From positions 61,306,863-61,370,862 of the forward strand of contig NC_133657.1 in assembly GCF_009905375.1 (NCBI RefSeq): DNA of 64,000 nucleotides, in the 5' to 3' direction. The notes below the pieces were generated by a model. It ran no database searches. It was not told where the DNA came from and saw nothing but the letters and a program-made list of their open reading frames with translations. Below are positions 48,101 through 59,590 of the stretch, piece after piece. Within the stretch, counting starts at the first letter, position 1. Each line of letters opens with the position of its first letter. The translations under genes were made by a program, and so were the position numbers. The DNA is from Apium graveolens. Its lineage: Eukaryota > Streptophyta > Magnoliopsida > Apiales > Apiaceae.

Positions 48101-48392
48101 TGAGTTGGCCTTACCACCTCAGTATCAGCATGTGCATAATGTATTCCATGTGTCGTTGCTTAAGAAGTACAATCCTGACGCTAGCCATGTGATAGAATAT
48201 GAACCTGTAGAAATTCAGGCAGACCTGTCATTTGTGGAGCAACCGGTTAAAATACTCGACTGGCAAGTAAAGAGTCTTAGAAATAAGTCAGTAAAGTTAG
48301 TAAAAGTACTTTGGAGGAACCCTAAGGTCGAAGAGTCGACTTGGGAGTTAGAGTCTGATATGCGTTCCCGGCATCCTCATCTTTTCTCTTAG
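45138..48392 (+). pseudogene. Pol of element E: protease end, RT, RNase H, integrase with chromodomain
   Basis: One reading frame over 3.2 kb. 'FDIILGMDWL' of the protease is near 45280. RT shows FIDD at 46071-46082 and '[12 protein letters not shown]' near 45985. RNase H follows ('[11 protein letters not shown]'), with 'YADALSRK'-type end near 46840 ('VVADALSRK'). Integrase has the HHCC zinc site (47130-47290), core D at about 47355, 'VSDRDPRFN' near 47535 and E in 'GQSERII' near 47645, then 'HNVFHVSLLKKYN' and a chromodomain near 48240-48390 ('VLWRNPKVEESTWE'). Stops at 45573, 45906, 46965, 47331, 47367, 47574 and 47628, no frameshift. The codons expected at these positions are mostly CAA, CAG, CGA or TGG. 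Confidence 0.92.
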
Positions 48393-48413
48393 ATTCTGGG
48401 GACAGAATCCCTT

Positions 48414-48426
48414 AAGGGGGAGAGGA
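48414..48426 (+). other. Polypurine tract of element E
   Basis: AAGGGGGAGAGGA immediately before the 3' LTR (TGTTATGACC). Confidence 0.85.
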
Positions 48427-51400
48427 TGTTATGACCGGCATTTTATGTCATATTATTTGTGGATTGGGTATAATATTAAAGTCAAATGAAAATATATTCA
48501 ATGATTGTACGCTAGTGTGAGTGAAAATTTCTGCATTATAAATTTGCTTTGTGTAGTATATTATTTTTCAAAGCAAGAGTTTATTTAATTTCTTTATTTT
48601 TGATTTATAAGGAATATTCTAAGCTTTGGAAAAATTTTCTTTTAAAAGGTATTTTATTAACAAATTTTGAAAATGATTTTATAAAGTCTCTAAAAATCCA
48701 AGTTATTTTATCGTATAAATTTTACAATTTTTGAACTTGTATTTTATTTTATAAAAATAAATCTTTATAAATTTTATTTGTTATAATTAGCAAATTACAT
48801 GGCTACCCTTGCATGCAAATACTCTTCCAATTCAACTAAGGGGCAAGGAAGATATTTCCAACCCCACTCACTTTCATTCTACTAACCAAATTACCACTTT
48901 ACCCTTGCATGCAAATCTACCTAACTATATTGGAAGGTTACTCTTGTAAAATCTCAAATCCACTCACTTTTGGCCAAATACAAACCAAACTAACATGATT
49001 ATTACTCCACATTCACCCCACCATTTCCACACTCCTCCTTTCCTCCCCCTCCTCTCGGCCCTCCCCTCTCCTCTCGGCTTTTTGGTCGAAGCCATACCCC
49101 CTCCCTTTTCTTCATTCTTCATTCAAGCTCTCACTTTGCAATCAAGTAAATGTTACTTCCTATATCTTGATCATACATAATTCAAAGAGTGATGAGTGAA
49201 AAGTTTAAGTTTAAAGGTTGCATGTAAAGGTTTTAGTGAAACTCAAAATACAATCTTGATTCTTATGGATTTAAGGTTGTTTTTGAGAGGACTACAAGGA
49301 ATGGAGAAGTGCCAAATCTTGAGAGGGAAACTCTTGATTATTAAATGGCCATTCCCATCCATTTCATTCGGCCATGACCATATGGGAGCCGAATGAATGG
49401 TCCTTGAAATCATTCTTGTTGTTTTGATCAATTCTTGCATGTTTATATGATAATGACTTGAATTTTATGGTGAAAAATTGATAGAACTCCTTGCATGCTA
49501 AGTGATCATCTAGGTATACCTTATGCTAGGTTTGCATGTCAATTTTAAGATGAAATATATGTAGAAAATGTGTTGTTTTGGTTTGAAAAACCCGAAGGCA
49601 TGCATGCATGTGGATTTCTCTTAGAATGTTGTAAGATTTTGATCATTTGGAAAGATTTTGTTAGTGAGCCTTAATTTCAGTAGGAATAATGTGTTAATAT
49701 TGATTTATGCTTCTTTTTGCATGGTAATAATTCGTGGTTATCTTTTATAAAAATATATATCTTGTTGTTTCAAAAGCATGAAGATTTGTGATTTGTGAAG
49801 TGTAGTCTCTTTTGTTTTGCCATAATTGTATCTTAGGTAAGGATGATCTCACCAAGGTTATTTTGAGAATAAGGGAGTTAGTTCAGTAGAATACCATGTA
49901 TAAGTCTTGGTTTAAGTATTAAGTTGTTGTTAGTTGAGTTTGTCAAGTCAAAACCTTGGAAAATGAGAGTTATAGTTTCTGCAGAAAAATCAGTATAGCA
50001 TCCTGAGGTTTAGAGTGAGTTTTGACCATGTCATTGGTGCGCACTTTGAGGTCAAAGATACCAGAAGTTAGTATTGGGAGTATATAAAAGGTTTTAGGAG
50101 TTTGTTGGAGGTTTGCATGTCATTTGGTTAGGTGCACAAGTAGAATAACAAAATATGTCCAGTAGGGGACAGTTTTGTTGCAACTTAGAAATAGGGAGAT
50201 TTGACGATGTCATGGGTAGGCCCTCATTAGGCCCAATTGGGCCTTAGTTAGAGGGAGTGTCAGAGAAGTTTTTCCAACAAAAGTTCATAAGATATGAGTT
50301 AGAACCATGTGTCACAAGTTAATTCAAGTCAGGGCATTTTCTGCCCAGAAAAACAGGGGAACCTTGGACTTTTAGCTTAGGCCCAAGAAGGCCCAAGCCA
50401 GGCCCTTGAGCCACATCAAGTTTGTGAGATGCCTTTAGGTCAGGAGAGTCTTGTGTAAAAGTTTTGAAGGAAAACTTGTAGTTTAAGAGTGTCTAATGTA
50501 CTCAAGAAACCATAGTTGTCATTCTGAAATTTGCACCAGTGAGCACTTTCACTTATCACATAGTTTTAGAACACTTAGAAGTGAGTATTAGGTCGACCAC
50601 CATAGTTGTAAGATAGTATAAGGTCAGTAGAGCAAAAGACACAAGTGAGGGTCAATAGGTTTTGGATAATTTAGGAAAGGCACATCGAGTTAGGAAGCCA
50701 AAATTTGAAGACCTTGGCTAGTTTAGCGACCAAGTGACTTAAGTTGTGAGTCGAGATCATCCAAGCCTAGTGTTGCATTATGGTGTTATTTGGTATTAAT
50801 ATACGATATGTGATTATGTGGCTACGTGTGTACATTTGAAATATAAAGGTGGATATAAATTAAGTGCATATAGGCCTAAGTGCCATCCGTGTTTAATTTT
50901 GGGTTGTAAATAGGTTGAGATGGTAAGAATATATTATAATGAGGATTATTATTATTTATGTAGGATCTCGAGACGAGGGAAAACTTGCCATAAAATTCGA
51001 GTGAAGCTCCAGTTGCTCCTACCAGTCAGACCAGACCAGCCTATATCAAGGCAAGTGATTCAACTTGACCTTCATATTTACTATAAACAGTTCATATTTA
51101 TCGATGCAATTATCCTGAGTCATTTTGATATGTTTAAATCAAGCGTATGTCTCGCTTATCTTTGAATTACATTGAGATGTCATGAACCCTCAAGTATGTA
51201 TTGCAAGTAGTTCAAAAGTCTTTTCATGATAATTAAATGCCATGATAAAATAAAGAGTTGTTATATTACTTGATTGATCCTCTTGATTAACATGATGATG
51301 ATTCCTAAGTATTGATATCTCATCCTGATACTTGAACCCCTATAGAACCTTACCTTGAACTTTGATAGTCAGAAACTTACCAACATGATTCCTCATTGGC

Positions 51401-52430
51401 TGATACCCTCTTTCCTATCCTAAAGCTTGACAATTCTTATATATACATTCATCCTGAGCTAGATATCATTACCTTAACACCCATAGTATTCGTGAAGCTT
51501 ATCTTCTTAATGATCCAACACCTGTACCTTGACGAGAAACCATTGCTTTAAGCCCAGTTTGGCATTACCCCTTCATATTATCCATTAGTCTCACCATATT
51601 TTCCTGTCCAAGTTCTGACATATGAAAACCTTTTGGTTACCCTAATAGAGTAAAGTTTTGTGAATTATGGCCCTGAGATTTAGTACCATATTTCCCGTGT
51701 TTCGAGTTGATCTATATTCCCTTAATAAAAATGTTTACTGTTAAAAGAGATTTTGTTACAATTCGGCATCAGCTTTTGAAATAAATAAAATATGGGTTTT
51801 CAATCCCAAAGGGGGATAAATGTTTTCTTGAATAGTGGATCTGGACTGAGACGCGAGTCCTTTCCACACTTATATTAGGCTTAAAAGTTGCCTAGGGATT
51901 CCCGTTAATGTTTTAGAACCCAGCGAGGTTCGGGATTACTTCGCGGCTGATCACCGGCTGTAATCCGTAGCGTCATAAAATGATTTTGATTAAGACATGA
52001 TTTTTAAAATTGTTTTGATACAAGCAAAATGATGCCATCTCACATAGTTTTATCTCTTGTTATCATTAGTTATGTCTTTCCATTGGCATTCTTAAAAGTA
52101 TATCTCGATTTATGTTTTGTGTTGTGCTGTTAGCACTTGTTGAGCATTTAGCTCACTTCTTGCTTTACCCTGATATTACAGCTAGCAGCTATGGTTAGAT
52201 TCAAGCAGACTGCCCGTAAAACCTGTGATGATGCTGCTTACGTTCGAGCTTAGGTAGAATAAGTAATAATAGTTGTGTGAGGACTCGGTATTTGTAATCA
52301 GATGTAATAGTTGGTAGTGTTGGGCTGTTCCAAACCCTAAACTGTAAGATCTTGGATTTGGTTATGTATTCTTCACTAAAATGATGTAATAGCTATATTT
52401 ATTTTGCTGTTAAAGTTAGGGGGTGTGACA
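48427..52430 (+). repeat. 3' LTR of element E
   Basis: 4004 bp, near-identical to 38986-42977. It ends TGTGACA and is followed by the CTTTC duplication. The high similarity of the two copies points to a fairly recent insertion compared with A to D. Confidence 0.92.
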
Positions 52431-52435
52431 CTTTC
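52431..52435 (+). repeat. Target site duplication of element E, right copy (CTTTC)
   Basis: Exact copy of 38981-38985, directly after the LTR end. Confidence 0.92.
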
Positions 52436-54710
52436 ACTTGTCCTTTTGGAACCTATTCCTATCGTCGCTTAGCTTTTGGTCTCACTACTGCCCCTGCCAC
52501 CTTTCAAAGATGTATGATAAGCATTTTCTCTGATATGGTAGGAGACTTCCTAGAAATCTTTATAGACGACATCTCCATTTTTGGTTCCTCTCTTCATCAG
52601 TGTATTAATCATCTTGACTTAGTTTTAAAATGATGTAAAGAAACAAATCTTGTTCTTAATTGAGAAAAGTATCATTTCATGTTTAAAGAGGGAATGGTTC
52701 TTGGTCATAAAATTTCACTTGAGGGATTTGAAGTTGATAAAGCTAAACTTGATCTCATTGCTAATCTACCTCCACCAAAATCTATTAGAGAAATCCGTTC
52801 CTTTTCAGGACATGCTAGTTTTTATAGGCGTTTCATTCAGGATTTTAGCAAAAAGGCTAGACCGTTGAACAATCTTCTCTTTAAAGATATAAAATTTGAG
52901 TTCTCAAATGAATATCTTCAATCTTTTGAACATCTTAATAAAGAGTTAACCTTAGCCCCTATCATTCAATCCCCTGATTGGAATCAACCTTTTGAACTTA
53001 TGTATGACGCGTCTGATTATGCTGTAGGGGCACTTTTAGGACAAAGAATCAATAAGATACCTCATGTCATATACTATGCTAGTAAGACTCTAAATGATTC
53101 TCAACTTAACTACTCCACCACTGAAAAAGAACTTCAAGCGATTGTTTTTGCTCTTGAAAAGTTTAGTTCGTATCTTATAGGCCCTAAAATCATTATTTAT
53201 GCAGACCACTCCGCTCTTAGATATCTCTTCTCTAAGAAAGACTCGAAGGTCCGATTGATTAGATGGGTCTTTTTTCTCCAAGATTTTGACCTAGAAATTG
53301 GGGATAAGAAGGGTTCTGAAAATGTTGTTGTTGATCATCTTTCCCGTATAGTAGTGGAGTCCACCATTGATATGCCTTTGAATGAGTCTTTTCTTGATGA
53401 ACATCTTCTTTCCATATCGGTCACACCTTGGTTTTCTGATATTGTTAACTACCTTATCACTGTTGACATTCCTTCTCATTGGTCTAAGCAAGAAAAATCC
53501 AAATTTCTCTTACGAGCCAAATACTTTTTTTGGGATGATCCCTATCTTTTTAAGTATTGTCCAGACCAAATCATTAGAAGGTGTGTTCCAAACCATGAGT
53601 TTAGAAGTATATTTTCCTTTTGCTATAATCAGGTTTGTAGAGGACACTCTAGTGCTAAAAATACAGCTACTAAAATACTTCAATGTGGTTTCTATTGGCA
53701 TAGTTTATTTAAAGATACTGCTGAATTTTGTGCCACTTGTAGTAGGTGTCAACACTTAGGAAAGATCACCAGAAGAAACATGATGCCAATGAATCCAATC
53801 TTAGTTATTGAAGTCTTTGATGTCTGGGGTATAGATTTTATGGGTCCCTTTCCTAATTATTTTCTTAACCTCTATATTCTCTTAGCGGTTGACTACGTGT
53901 CTAAATGGGTCAAAACCATACCAACTAAGTGTAATGATAATAAGGTAGTTCTTAAGTTCTTGAAGGAGAATATCTTCCCTAGATTTGGTACTCCTAGAGA
54001 TATAATTAGTGACTAGGGTAAGCATTTCAAAAACCATCAGTTTGAGTCTCTTTTGAGGAAGTATTCCATCACTCATAAGTTAGCCACACCTTACCATCCT
54101 CAAACTAGTGGTCAAGTAGAGGTCTCTAATAGGCAAATCAAACAAATTCTAGAGAAAACTGTCAATTCAAATAGGAAAGATTGGTCTGTTAAGTTGGTAG
54201 ATGCACTTTGGGCTTATCGGACTGCTTTTAAGATTATGTTGGGTATGTCTCCTTATAGGCTTGTTTTTGATAAAGCATATCATCTTCATGTTGAACTTGA
54301 ACATAGAGCTTATTGGGCCATTAAAGAGTTGAATGTTGATTTACCCACTACTGATTACCATAGGAAGTTACAAGTGTCTGAGTTAGAAGAAATTAGGAGT
54401 AATGCCTATGAAAAAGCTAATATATCAAGAAAGAACTAAACTTTTGCTTGACAAATCTATTTTGAGAAAGTCTTTTTCTCCTTGTCAAAAAGTTCTTTTG
54501 TACAACTCTAGGCTGCATTTATTTCCTCGAAAATTGAGATCTAGGTGGGAGGGACCATATGTTGTTAAAGTTGTTTTTCCTCATGGTGCTATTAAAATTG
54601 AAAATCCTAAAACTGGTGAAACTTTTAAAGTTAGTGGTCAAAGGATTAAGCCATTTTTAGAACTTCCAGTTGATTCTGAGGAAGAGGTAATTCACCTCCT
54701 TGATGCGTGA
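52436..54710 (+). pseudogene. RT end, RNase H and integrase of element D
   Basis: Resumes the RT with 'CPFG' and the catalytic FIDD at 52559-52570. A long open stretch (52679-54016) carries the rest of RT ('[15 protein letters not shown]'), RNase H ('[14 protein letters not shown]', '[10 protein letters not shown]'), the integrase zinc site ('CATCSRCQ') and the core with D in '[10 protein letters not shown]' and D in 'IISD', followed by a TAG at 54014. The next stretch (54053-54439) carries the catalytic E in 'GQVEVSN' and '[10 protein letters not shown]'. A frame change near 54420 leads to the C-terminus (54402-54710, 'RSRWEGPYVVK'). No chromodomain, as expected for Athila-type elements. Other lesions are stops near 52632 and 52662. 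Confidence 0.88.
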
Positions 54711-55032
54711 TCAAAGTAAGTTTCCTTGTTGTATAGTAGTTAGTTCTATTCCTTTGTCATGCTCTTATCAGGTATTCTCATCCTTTTACTTTGTCATTTT
54801 TCTCTCATTTACATTCATTGAGGATAATGCATGATTTAGGTATGAATTATTTGAAAATAAAGATGAAGAAGCTCTATTCAGATTGAATTTTGAAATCTTA
54901 TCTACCTATGTTGAAGCATTCAATGCTAAAGTTTAAGAAGATTAAAGGGGTGTTATTTTTTATGATGAAGAGAGAAGAAAGAAAGGAAAGATCAAAATAG
55001 CTATAAGTAAAGCTAATCATTAATTTCAAAAC
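54711..55032. other. Post-pol region of element D
   Basis: No gene. Contains TTCATTGAGGATAATG at about 54817, a sequence style usual after Athila pol, and a purine-rich GATTAAAGGGG near 54938 that could be a polypurine tract. No LTR could be matched beyond it. Confidence 0.5.
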
Positions 55033-55920
55033 ATGCTTAGAAGATCTAGCAGAAACAGATGGAGGAGTACTGATATGAGGATGTTATATGAAAGAAAAGA
55101 AAAAAGAGCTCAAAATTTTCCAAAGATCAAGCACAAATGGAAGAAAATTTCTGACCTTAATTGTAATGATAAGATGAACTTTATTACTGGAGGTATAAGA
55201 GAGGAAGGTTTACCTGATTGTAACAATATTGGAAATAAGAAATTATGGATGGTACAAGCCAATGCTCTCAACCTTTCTGCACCTTACACAAGAGTTGGGA
55301 TTGGGCATCATGAAGCTGATTTGGTGAATCTAAGATTGATTAATTTCACTCTAGATGATAGTCCTAGTCAGGAAGTTACAATTGATCATCTAGACAGGCT
55401 AGAAGCAGTGAAGATCATACTTGACAAACATGATGGCTCAGAACCCAAGCAAAAGATTTTACTCTTATTGCAAGGTGATCAAGTTCAAGTTCTATCTCTT
55501 GATGAATTACTGATCATGATAACTAAGGGACTCAGGTATATTCATTACTTGCTAAGAGTTGAAGATGAAGCTTCCAGAGAGTGGTCCAATTTGATTCTTG
55601 CTACCATCAGGAAAAGGATACTTTATAATGGTTCTCATTATTTTGGATCTTATGTTCCCACTTACATGAATTTCAGGATGCAAGAAGTCAACATGAGGAA
55701 AGGAGGAGTTATTACTGAGAATGTCCTCACACAGAGACATATAACCATGAATCCTAATGGTCCAAAAGCTTGTTATGTGTCACTGGATGAGTTAATGATT
55801 GAAAGAACTCCAATCAGAAATTTAAGAGCTGCAATATACCAATTATCTGAAGAAACTAAGTATGTGTTAGGTCCAAATGTTCATACAGAGGGGGGTGAAT
55901 GTATGTTCTTTATTTTCTAA
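55033..55920 (+). CDS. Unidentified ORF cut by the LTR of element F
   Basis: A 295-codon open frame from ATG 55033, with a stop (TAA) three codons upstream of the ATG. The first 45 residues are basic (Arg/Lys-rich); the rest is mixed helical with 'KQKILLLLQGDQVQVLSLDEL' near residue 140, 'EWSNLILATIRKRILYNGSHYFGSY' near 190 and 'RNLRAAIYQLSEE' near 265. I do not recognise the family. No signal peptide or membrane segment. From 55865 on (last 18 codons) the sequence belongs to the LTR of element F, so the natural C-terminus is missing and the present one is fortuitous. It has no stop or frameshift in 277 codons, unlike its neighbours. It could be the accessory (env-like) ORF of element D or part of another element; both are guesses. 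Confidence 0.5.
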   Translation: MLRRSSRNRWRSTDMRMLYERKEKRAQNFPKIKHKWKKISDLNCNDKMNFITGGIREEGLPDCNNIGNKKLWMVQANALNLSAPYTRVGIGHHEADLVNLRLINFTLDDSPSQEVTIDHLDRLEAVKIILDKHDGSEPKQKILLLLQGDQVQVLSLDELLIMITKGLRYIHYLLRVEDEASREWSNLILATIRKRILYNGSHYFGSYVPTYMNFRMQEVNMRKGGVITENVLTQRHITMNPNGPKACYVSLDELMIERTPIRNLRAAIYQLSEETKYVLGPNVHTEGGECMFFIF

Positions 55921-56328
55921 AATTAATTGTAGTGGAAAATAAACCTCGAAAATGAAATAAACAAATACTAAGAGATTCACGGAATAATTCTTGTTATTAA
56001 GAAATTAAAATGTAAAGGTTTGCCTACAACTTTGAATATAAATAATTCTAAGCAACAAATATAGAGAGAACCAAAATAATAGCTATCAATCTAGGGTTCT
56101 ATCTATCACTCTAAGAATTTAAAACTTCTATCAAATGGTATTAAATACAAGCAGGAAAGCTTTAAATAATGAGTGTTACAAGTTTGTAAGGCTTTAATAG
56201 GTGTGAAACAAATTGGACATGACCTCCCCTTGTCAAATCAAGCTTTTTAAAGTGAGCTGAGATAAAACTTCAAGAGCTTCGCACTGTAAAAATGGAGGAG
56301 ATCTTTGATCCAATTTGCTGCTGATTGA

Positions 56329-56337
56329 TTATATATA
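56329..56337 (-). promoter_or_regulatory. Candidate TATA box of the F LTR
   Basis: Minus-strand TATATATAA preceded by a C-rich stretch (CCACCCTACCAA), as in the B LTR promoter. Motif only. Confidence 0.35.
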
Positions 56338-56415
56338 TTGGTAGGGTGGAGAGAGAAGAGGGACACGTGGCTGATTTGAGTACATACAAATTGAATTTAT
56401 AGCCTTGCATAAATC

Positions 56416-56626
56416 AACCTGCGACCCATAATTTTGTCAACCTGCAATGTATATTTAATTAACCTGCGACATGGAATCAAACACAACATGCACCATTATA
56501 TTTTTGTTCACAAATATACAACCTGCGCTGAACAATTTTTTTGTTCCCTGCGACATACAATTTTCTGTTTTCAAACCACGAACCTGCGACTGCCCTTTTT
56601 CCTTTTAAGATTCAGCAACCTGCGAC
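56416..56626. repeat. Array of AACCTGCGAC words
   Basis: Seven copies of AACCTGCGAC or close variants at 56416, 56439, 56461, 56520, 56545, 56581 and 56617, separated by AT-rich spacers of 13-49 bases. Confidence 0.8.
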
Positions 56627-57909
56627 GTATATAACTTGATTTTGCTGTTGATTTCATTCGGTGATTGAACAAATAAAAGAGAAGAAGTACTCTTTTAAAT
56701 ATCTGAATAACCAAACATGTGCCAGGACAAATTTCTATTGTATGTGGTTCGTACTACATCCACCGACAGGTGAGCTGTTCACTCGGGAGACAATCAGGCG
56801 TCAAGGGGGGAGTGCAAGTCACTCGCCAGACTTTGCAACACAGAGAGGTTTATTGCTCCGCACGAGCGCGTCGCGGGAGCTCAGCAAAAAAAACAATTCC
56901 CTGTCATTCTTATATTTCTTTTGTATAGCATAGATTTGTTTTCATTTATTTATGCAATAAAAGAGCACTCGACTGTATTCTTTGGATGAAGGCGTGACTG
57001 AATAAAACAGCTAACATGACATGCATGCATTTTATGTTTTCAAACAAGGAACCTGTACCCGAATTGATTTTAAATTTCTGGCTGATAAAATGGATTAAAA
57101 AACAAAATACATATTTGATTTTAAGATAAATGAATAAATAAAATCTAATTTTATTTATTTAATTAATTAAAATTCAAACATTAATTTTCTTTTTCCAAAA
57201 TTAAATATTGATATTAAATTAAATAAATAAATGTTTTGAGATTCATTTATTCATTTAATAAAAATCAATGTTTAATTTATTTATTTTAAAATCAAATATG
57301 ATATTGAATTAAATAAATAAATGATTAATTTTCCATTTATTCACTTAATAAAAATCAGTCATTGATTAAAAATAAATCCTGTAAATACCGGAGCTGTACT
57401 CCCCTGTATTTATAGGCCTTCTAATCTCCGGGATTTTGTACCTCAAAATATTTCCAGACTCCTCGAGTGCAAAATCACTTAACATTGTTTCTAAAAATAA
57501 TACTCCGTTTCCTTTCACGGATCACTGACGTCTCATGCACGGGTCTGGTTCACAGACGACTAGTTCTGCTCTCAGTCCTTCGTATTATACCCGTATAAAC
57601 CATTGTTAAGTCTTCTACCAAATATAACCAACTACACTAGGAATCCTTGAGGTCTTCACACTGATTCTGATAACTGCTGTGAATGACTCCAACCTTATTC
57701 CTCTGATGCCTGAACATATTAATGAACTTCATACGGATCACTGTTGACGTCTTCTTCACTGCAGCTAACAAAACCTTTTGTGCATATACCCAATAAACAA
57801 TCTGTATTGATCCTAGTGGGATATAGATTATTTCAAAGTCCTTGTTCTATGTTGAGTTATGCAAACCAGTATTATTGAGATAACCATACAGCTTCAATCT
57901 TGCTCAACA

Positions 57910-57920
57910 ATCTCCCCCTA
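57910..57920 (-). other. Polypurine tract of element F
   Basis: Minus-strand TAGGGGGAGAT directly before the LTR start TGTTGAGCA. Confidence 0.7.
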
Positions 57921-59590
57921 TTTGACTGTTACACCTGACGGTCAAATAATGGTGGAGAAGCAACAGTTTGGAGGTTAACTCAACTAACCTTATCCAAAAA
58001 ATCTTCAATCAGCTTTTAACTTACAATCCTAGACTTGGAAATAATACTATCTTATATGTATCACATCTTCTATAAGCATTCAGCTTCAGCAGAGAACAGA
58101 TTCTTCTCTCCCTTATGTAAAGTTGCAGATAGATATGCCTTCTAAATATTGTCTTCAATAACCTTCAGATTTTCCCACAAAGCACATAGAAAAAAAATTT
58201 GGAATCCAGAACCAAGACCCAATAATCTCTCCCCCTAAGATGAAGAATCCCTTCCTTAGTACAATAAAGTTAGAAACTCCTCTTCTTAGTTACAGAAAGA
58301 TTATCAGTCCATAATCTCTTTATAATCTCTCCCCCTTAGTTGAGTAATCCTTCAAAATGTATTCAGAGTAGAACCATAGGATCAACCAACCAAGTGAAGA
58401 GATTATTTGGTAACCATTCCTCACAGTGCAAGTGTGTGATTTCTGTTTAGTGATCTCACATTTGTGTTTCACTCCACTCTACAGTCAAGTGTTTGTCACT
58501 CAGTTTCACAGCGTGTCACTCACTCAAAGCTCCAAACATCCAAGTGTACCTGCGAAAAAATCCTTTTCATAGAAAAGTTGCCTTCCACCTTCAAGGATGG
58601 AAACTCTCAGTCAAGAGATTCAGAAATGTTCCTTCTGAGAGGGGAAATTAGGATTCTTTTAAGTGGCAGAATTCCTGATATCCCTCAACTTCCATGAAGA
58701 AGTATACCTTATAAACTCGTCAGTTGATATCTGAGTCCTCATTTACAAGTTGCTATTTTGACTAAGTCAAAATCATATCCAGATTTGAATTCTGGGAAGA
58801 TAACCAATGATCAATGATATGCCATTAGGGATCAAGGATTTCTTCTGAAGTCTGTGAGGACTTATTAAAGTAACCAACCAAGATCATATGTATTCAAGAT
58901 CAGAGATAAAGAGTAGAATATGATCTAGGATTTATCCTATTTCCATTGACCTTGATATGGTTTGACAATGATTGCTGCATGAATACCTTCCTTGTGTGTG
59001 TGAATCTCACATGTACATTGGAAATATTTTGATCAAGGGGTAGTGACTCTTATACAGATGCCCTGGCTGACAGGCGAATTTTTAATAGATAACATTATGT
59101 TGGGAGAATGCACCTAGTAACTGTTTATATGCCTTTTTCAGCTCTATATCCTTTTGAGAGAATACAGATGGGCTTACAGATGTCTCAGGTTATACATACT
59201 CCACTTCTTTGAGAGAGACAGAGTTGTAGGGTTGACATTTCCTTCCTTATGTGGTGCTTCTTGGCACTATCTCCCTTATTCTCAACACAACTCCAAAACC
59301 AAATGGTAATTTTGTCTGATCACTGAGTTGATATCTCAAGAAAATTAAGTGAATCAGAGCAAAATCTGAGGGATGTATCAAAGTAAGGTAATGGAATATT
59401 GTTTGAGAAGTGTTTAGTTCTAATGACTTGGGTTAGAACCTATGAGGTTTGATAGGCTCTTAGTCATTTCCTAAACTACTGAGGGTGTTGAAGATCACAA
59501 ACATCCGAAGTACAATATCAGAGAGTTTGATGATCAAGAACGGAGTGATTTCAGAATCAGAGATTTATTACCTTTGCTTACCACAATATG
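57921..59590. other. Interior remnant of element F without recognisable gene
   Basis: AT-rich. Contains more purine/pyrimidine tracts such as CTCTCCCCCTAAG (58227) and CTCTCCCCCTTAG (58328). The only open frame of note (58464-58697) is short and shows no domain. Probably the 3' untranslated or decayed env-like region. Confidence 0.5.

Larger units (their letters stand above)
38986..52430 (+). mobile_element. Element E: complete Tekay-like Ty3/gypsy chromovirus inserted in element D
   Basis: 13,445-bp element with LTRs at 38986-42977 and 48427-52430, initiator tRNA-Met-type primer site, a leader ORF (43169-43468), gag-protease, RT, RNase H, integrase with chromodomain, and a polypurine tract before the 3' LTR. 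Flanked by an exact CTTTC duplication. The order RT, RNase H, integrase plus a C-terminal chromodomain defines a chromovirus; the 4-kb LTRs and domain motifs fit Tekay/Del. Pol has seven in-frame stops but no frameshift. Confidence 0.92.
34828..54950 (+). mobile_element. Element D: Athila-type Ty3/gypsy retrotransposon, split by element E
   Basis: Plus-strand element with primer site (34833-34851), gag (35717-37160), a protease with DLGAS, RT interrupted at 38985, then RT end, RNase H and integrase resuming at 52436 and closing at 54710. The RT-before-integrase order is Ty3/gypsy; the protein motifs and the TTCATTGAGGATAATG-type sequence after pol fit the Athila group. It lacks a chromodomain. 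No complete LTR of its own is visible at either end. The right limit (about 54950) is uncertain. Confidence 0.8.
55865..57909 (-). repeat. 3' LTR of element F
   Basis: 2045 bp; plus-strand ends TGTTAGG (55865) and CTCAACA (57909). Near the left end it has GGGGGGTGAATG, as in the LTRs of B and C. It holds repeated AACCTGCGAC words (56416-56626), a GC-rich patch (56760-56885) and an AT-rich tandem stretch (57060-57370). Confidence 0.7.
55865..59590 (-). mobile_element. Element F: 3' part of a SIRE-type Ty1/copia element
   Basis: Minus-strand 3' LTR (55865-57909), polypurine tract (57910-57920) and about 1.67 kb of interior, cut at 59590 by element G. The LTR start TGTTGAGCA and the purine tract parallel element C. 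No ORF is preserved in the visible interior. Confidence 0.65.

Noticed and set aside
56416..56626. Possible CRISPR-like repeat-spacer array
   Set aside because: Repeats are only about 10 bases, spacers are irregular, and the context is a plant LTR.
56661..56933. 90-codon plus-strand frame in the F LTR
   Set aside because: Falls in the LTR and its GC-rich patch; no recognisable protein.
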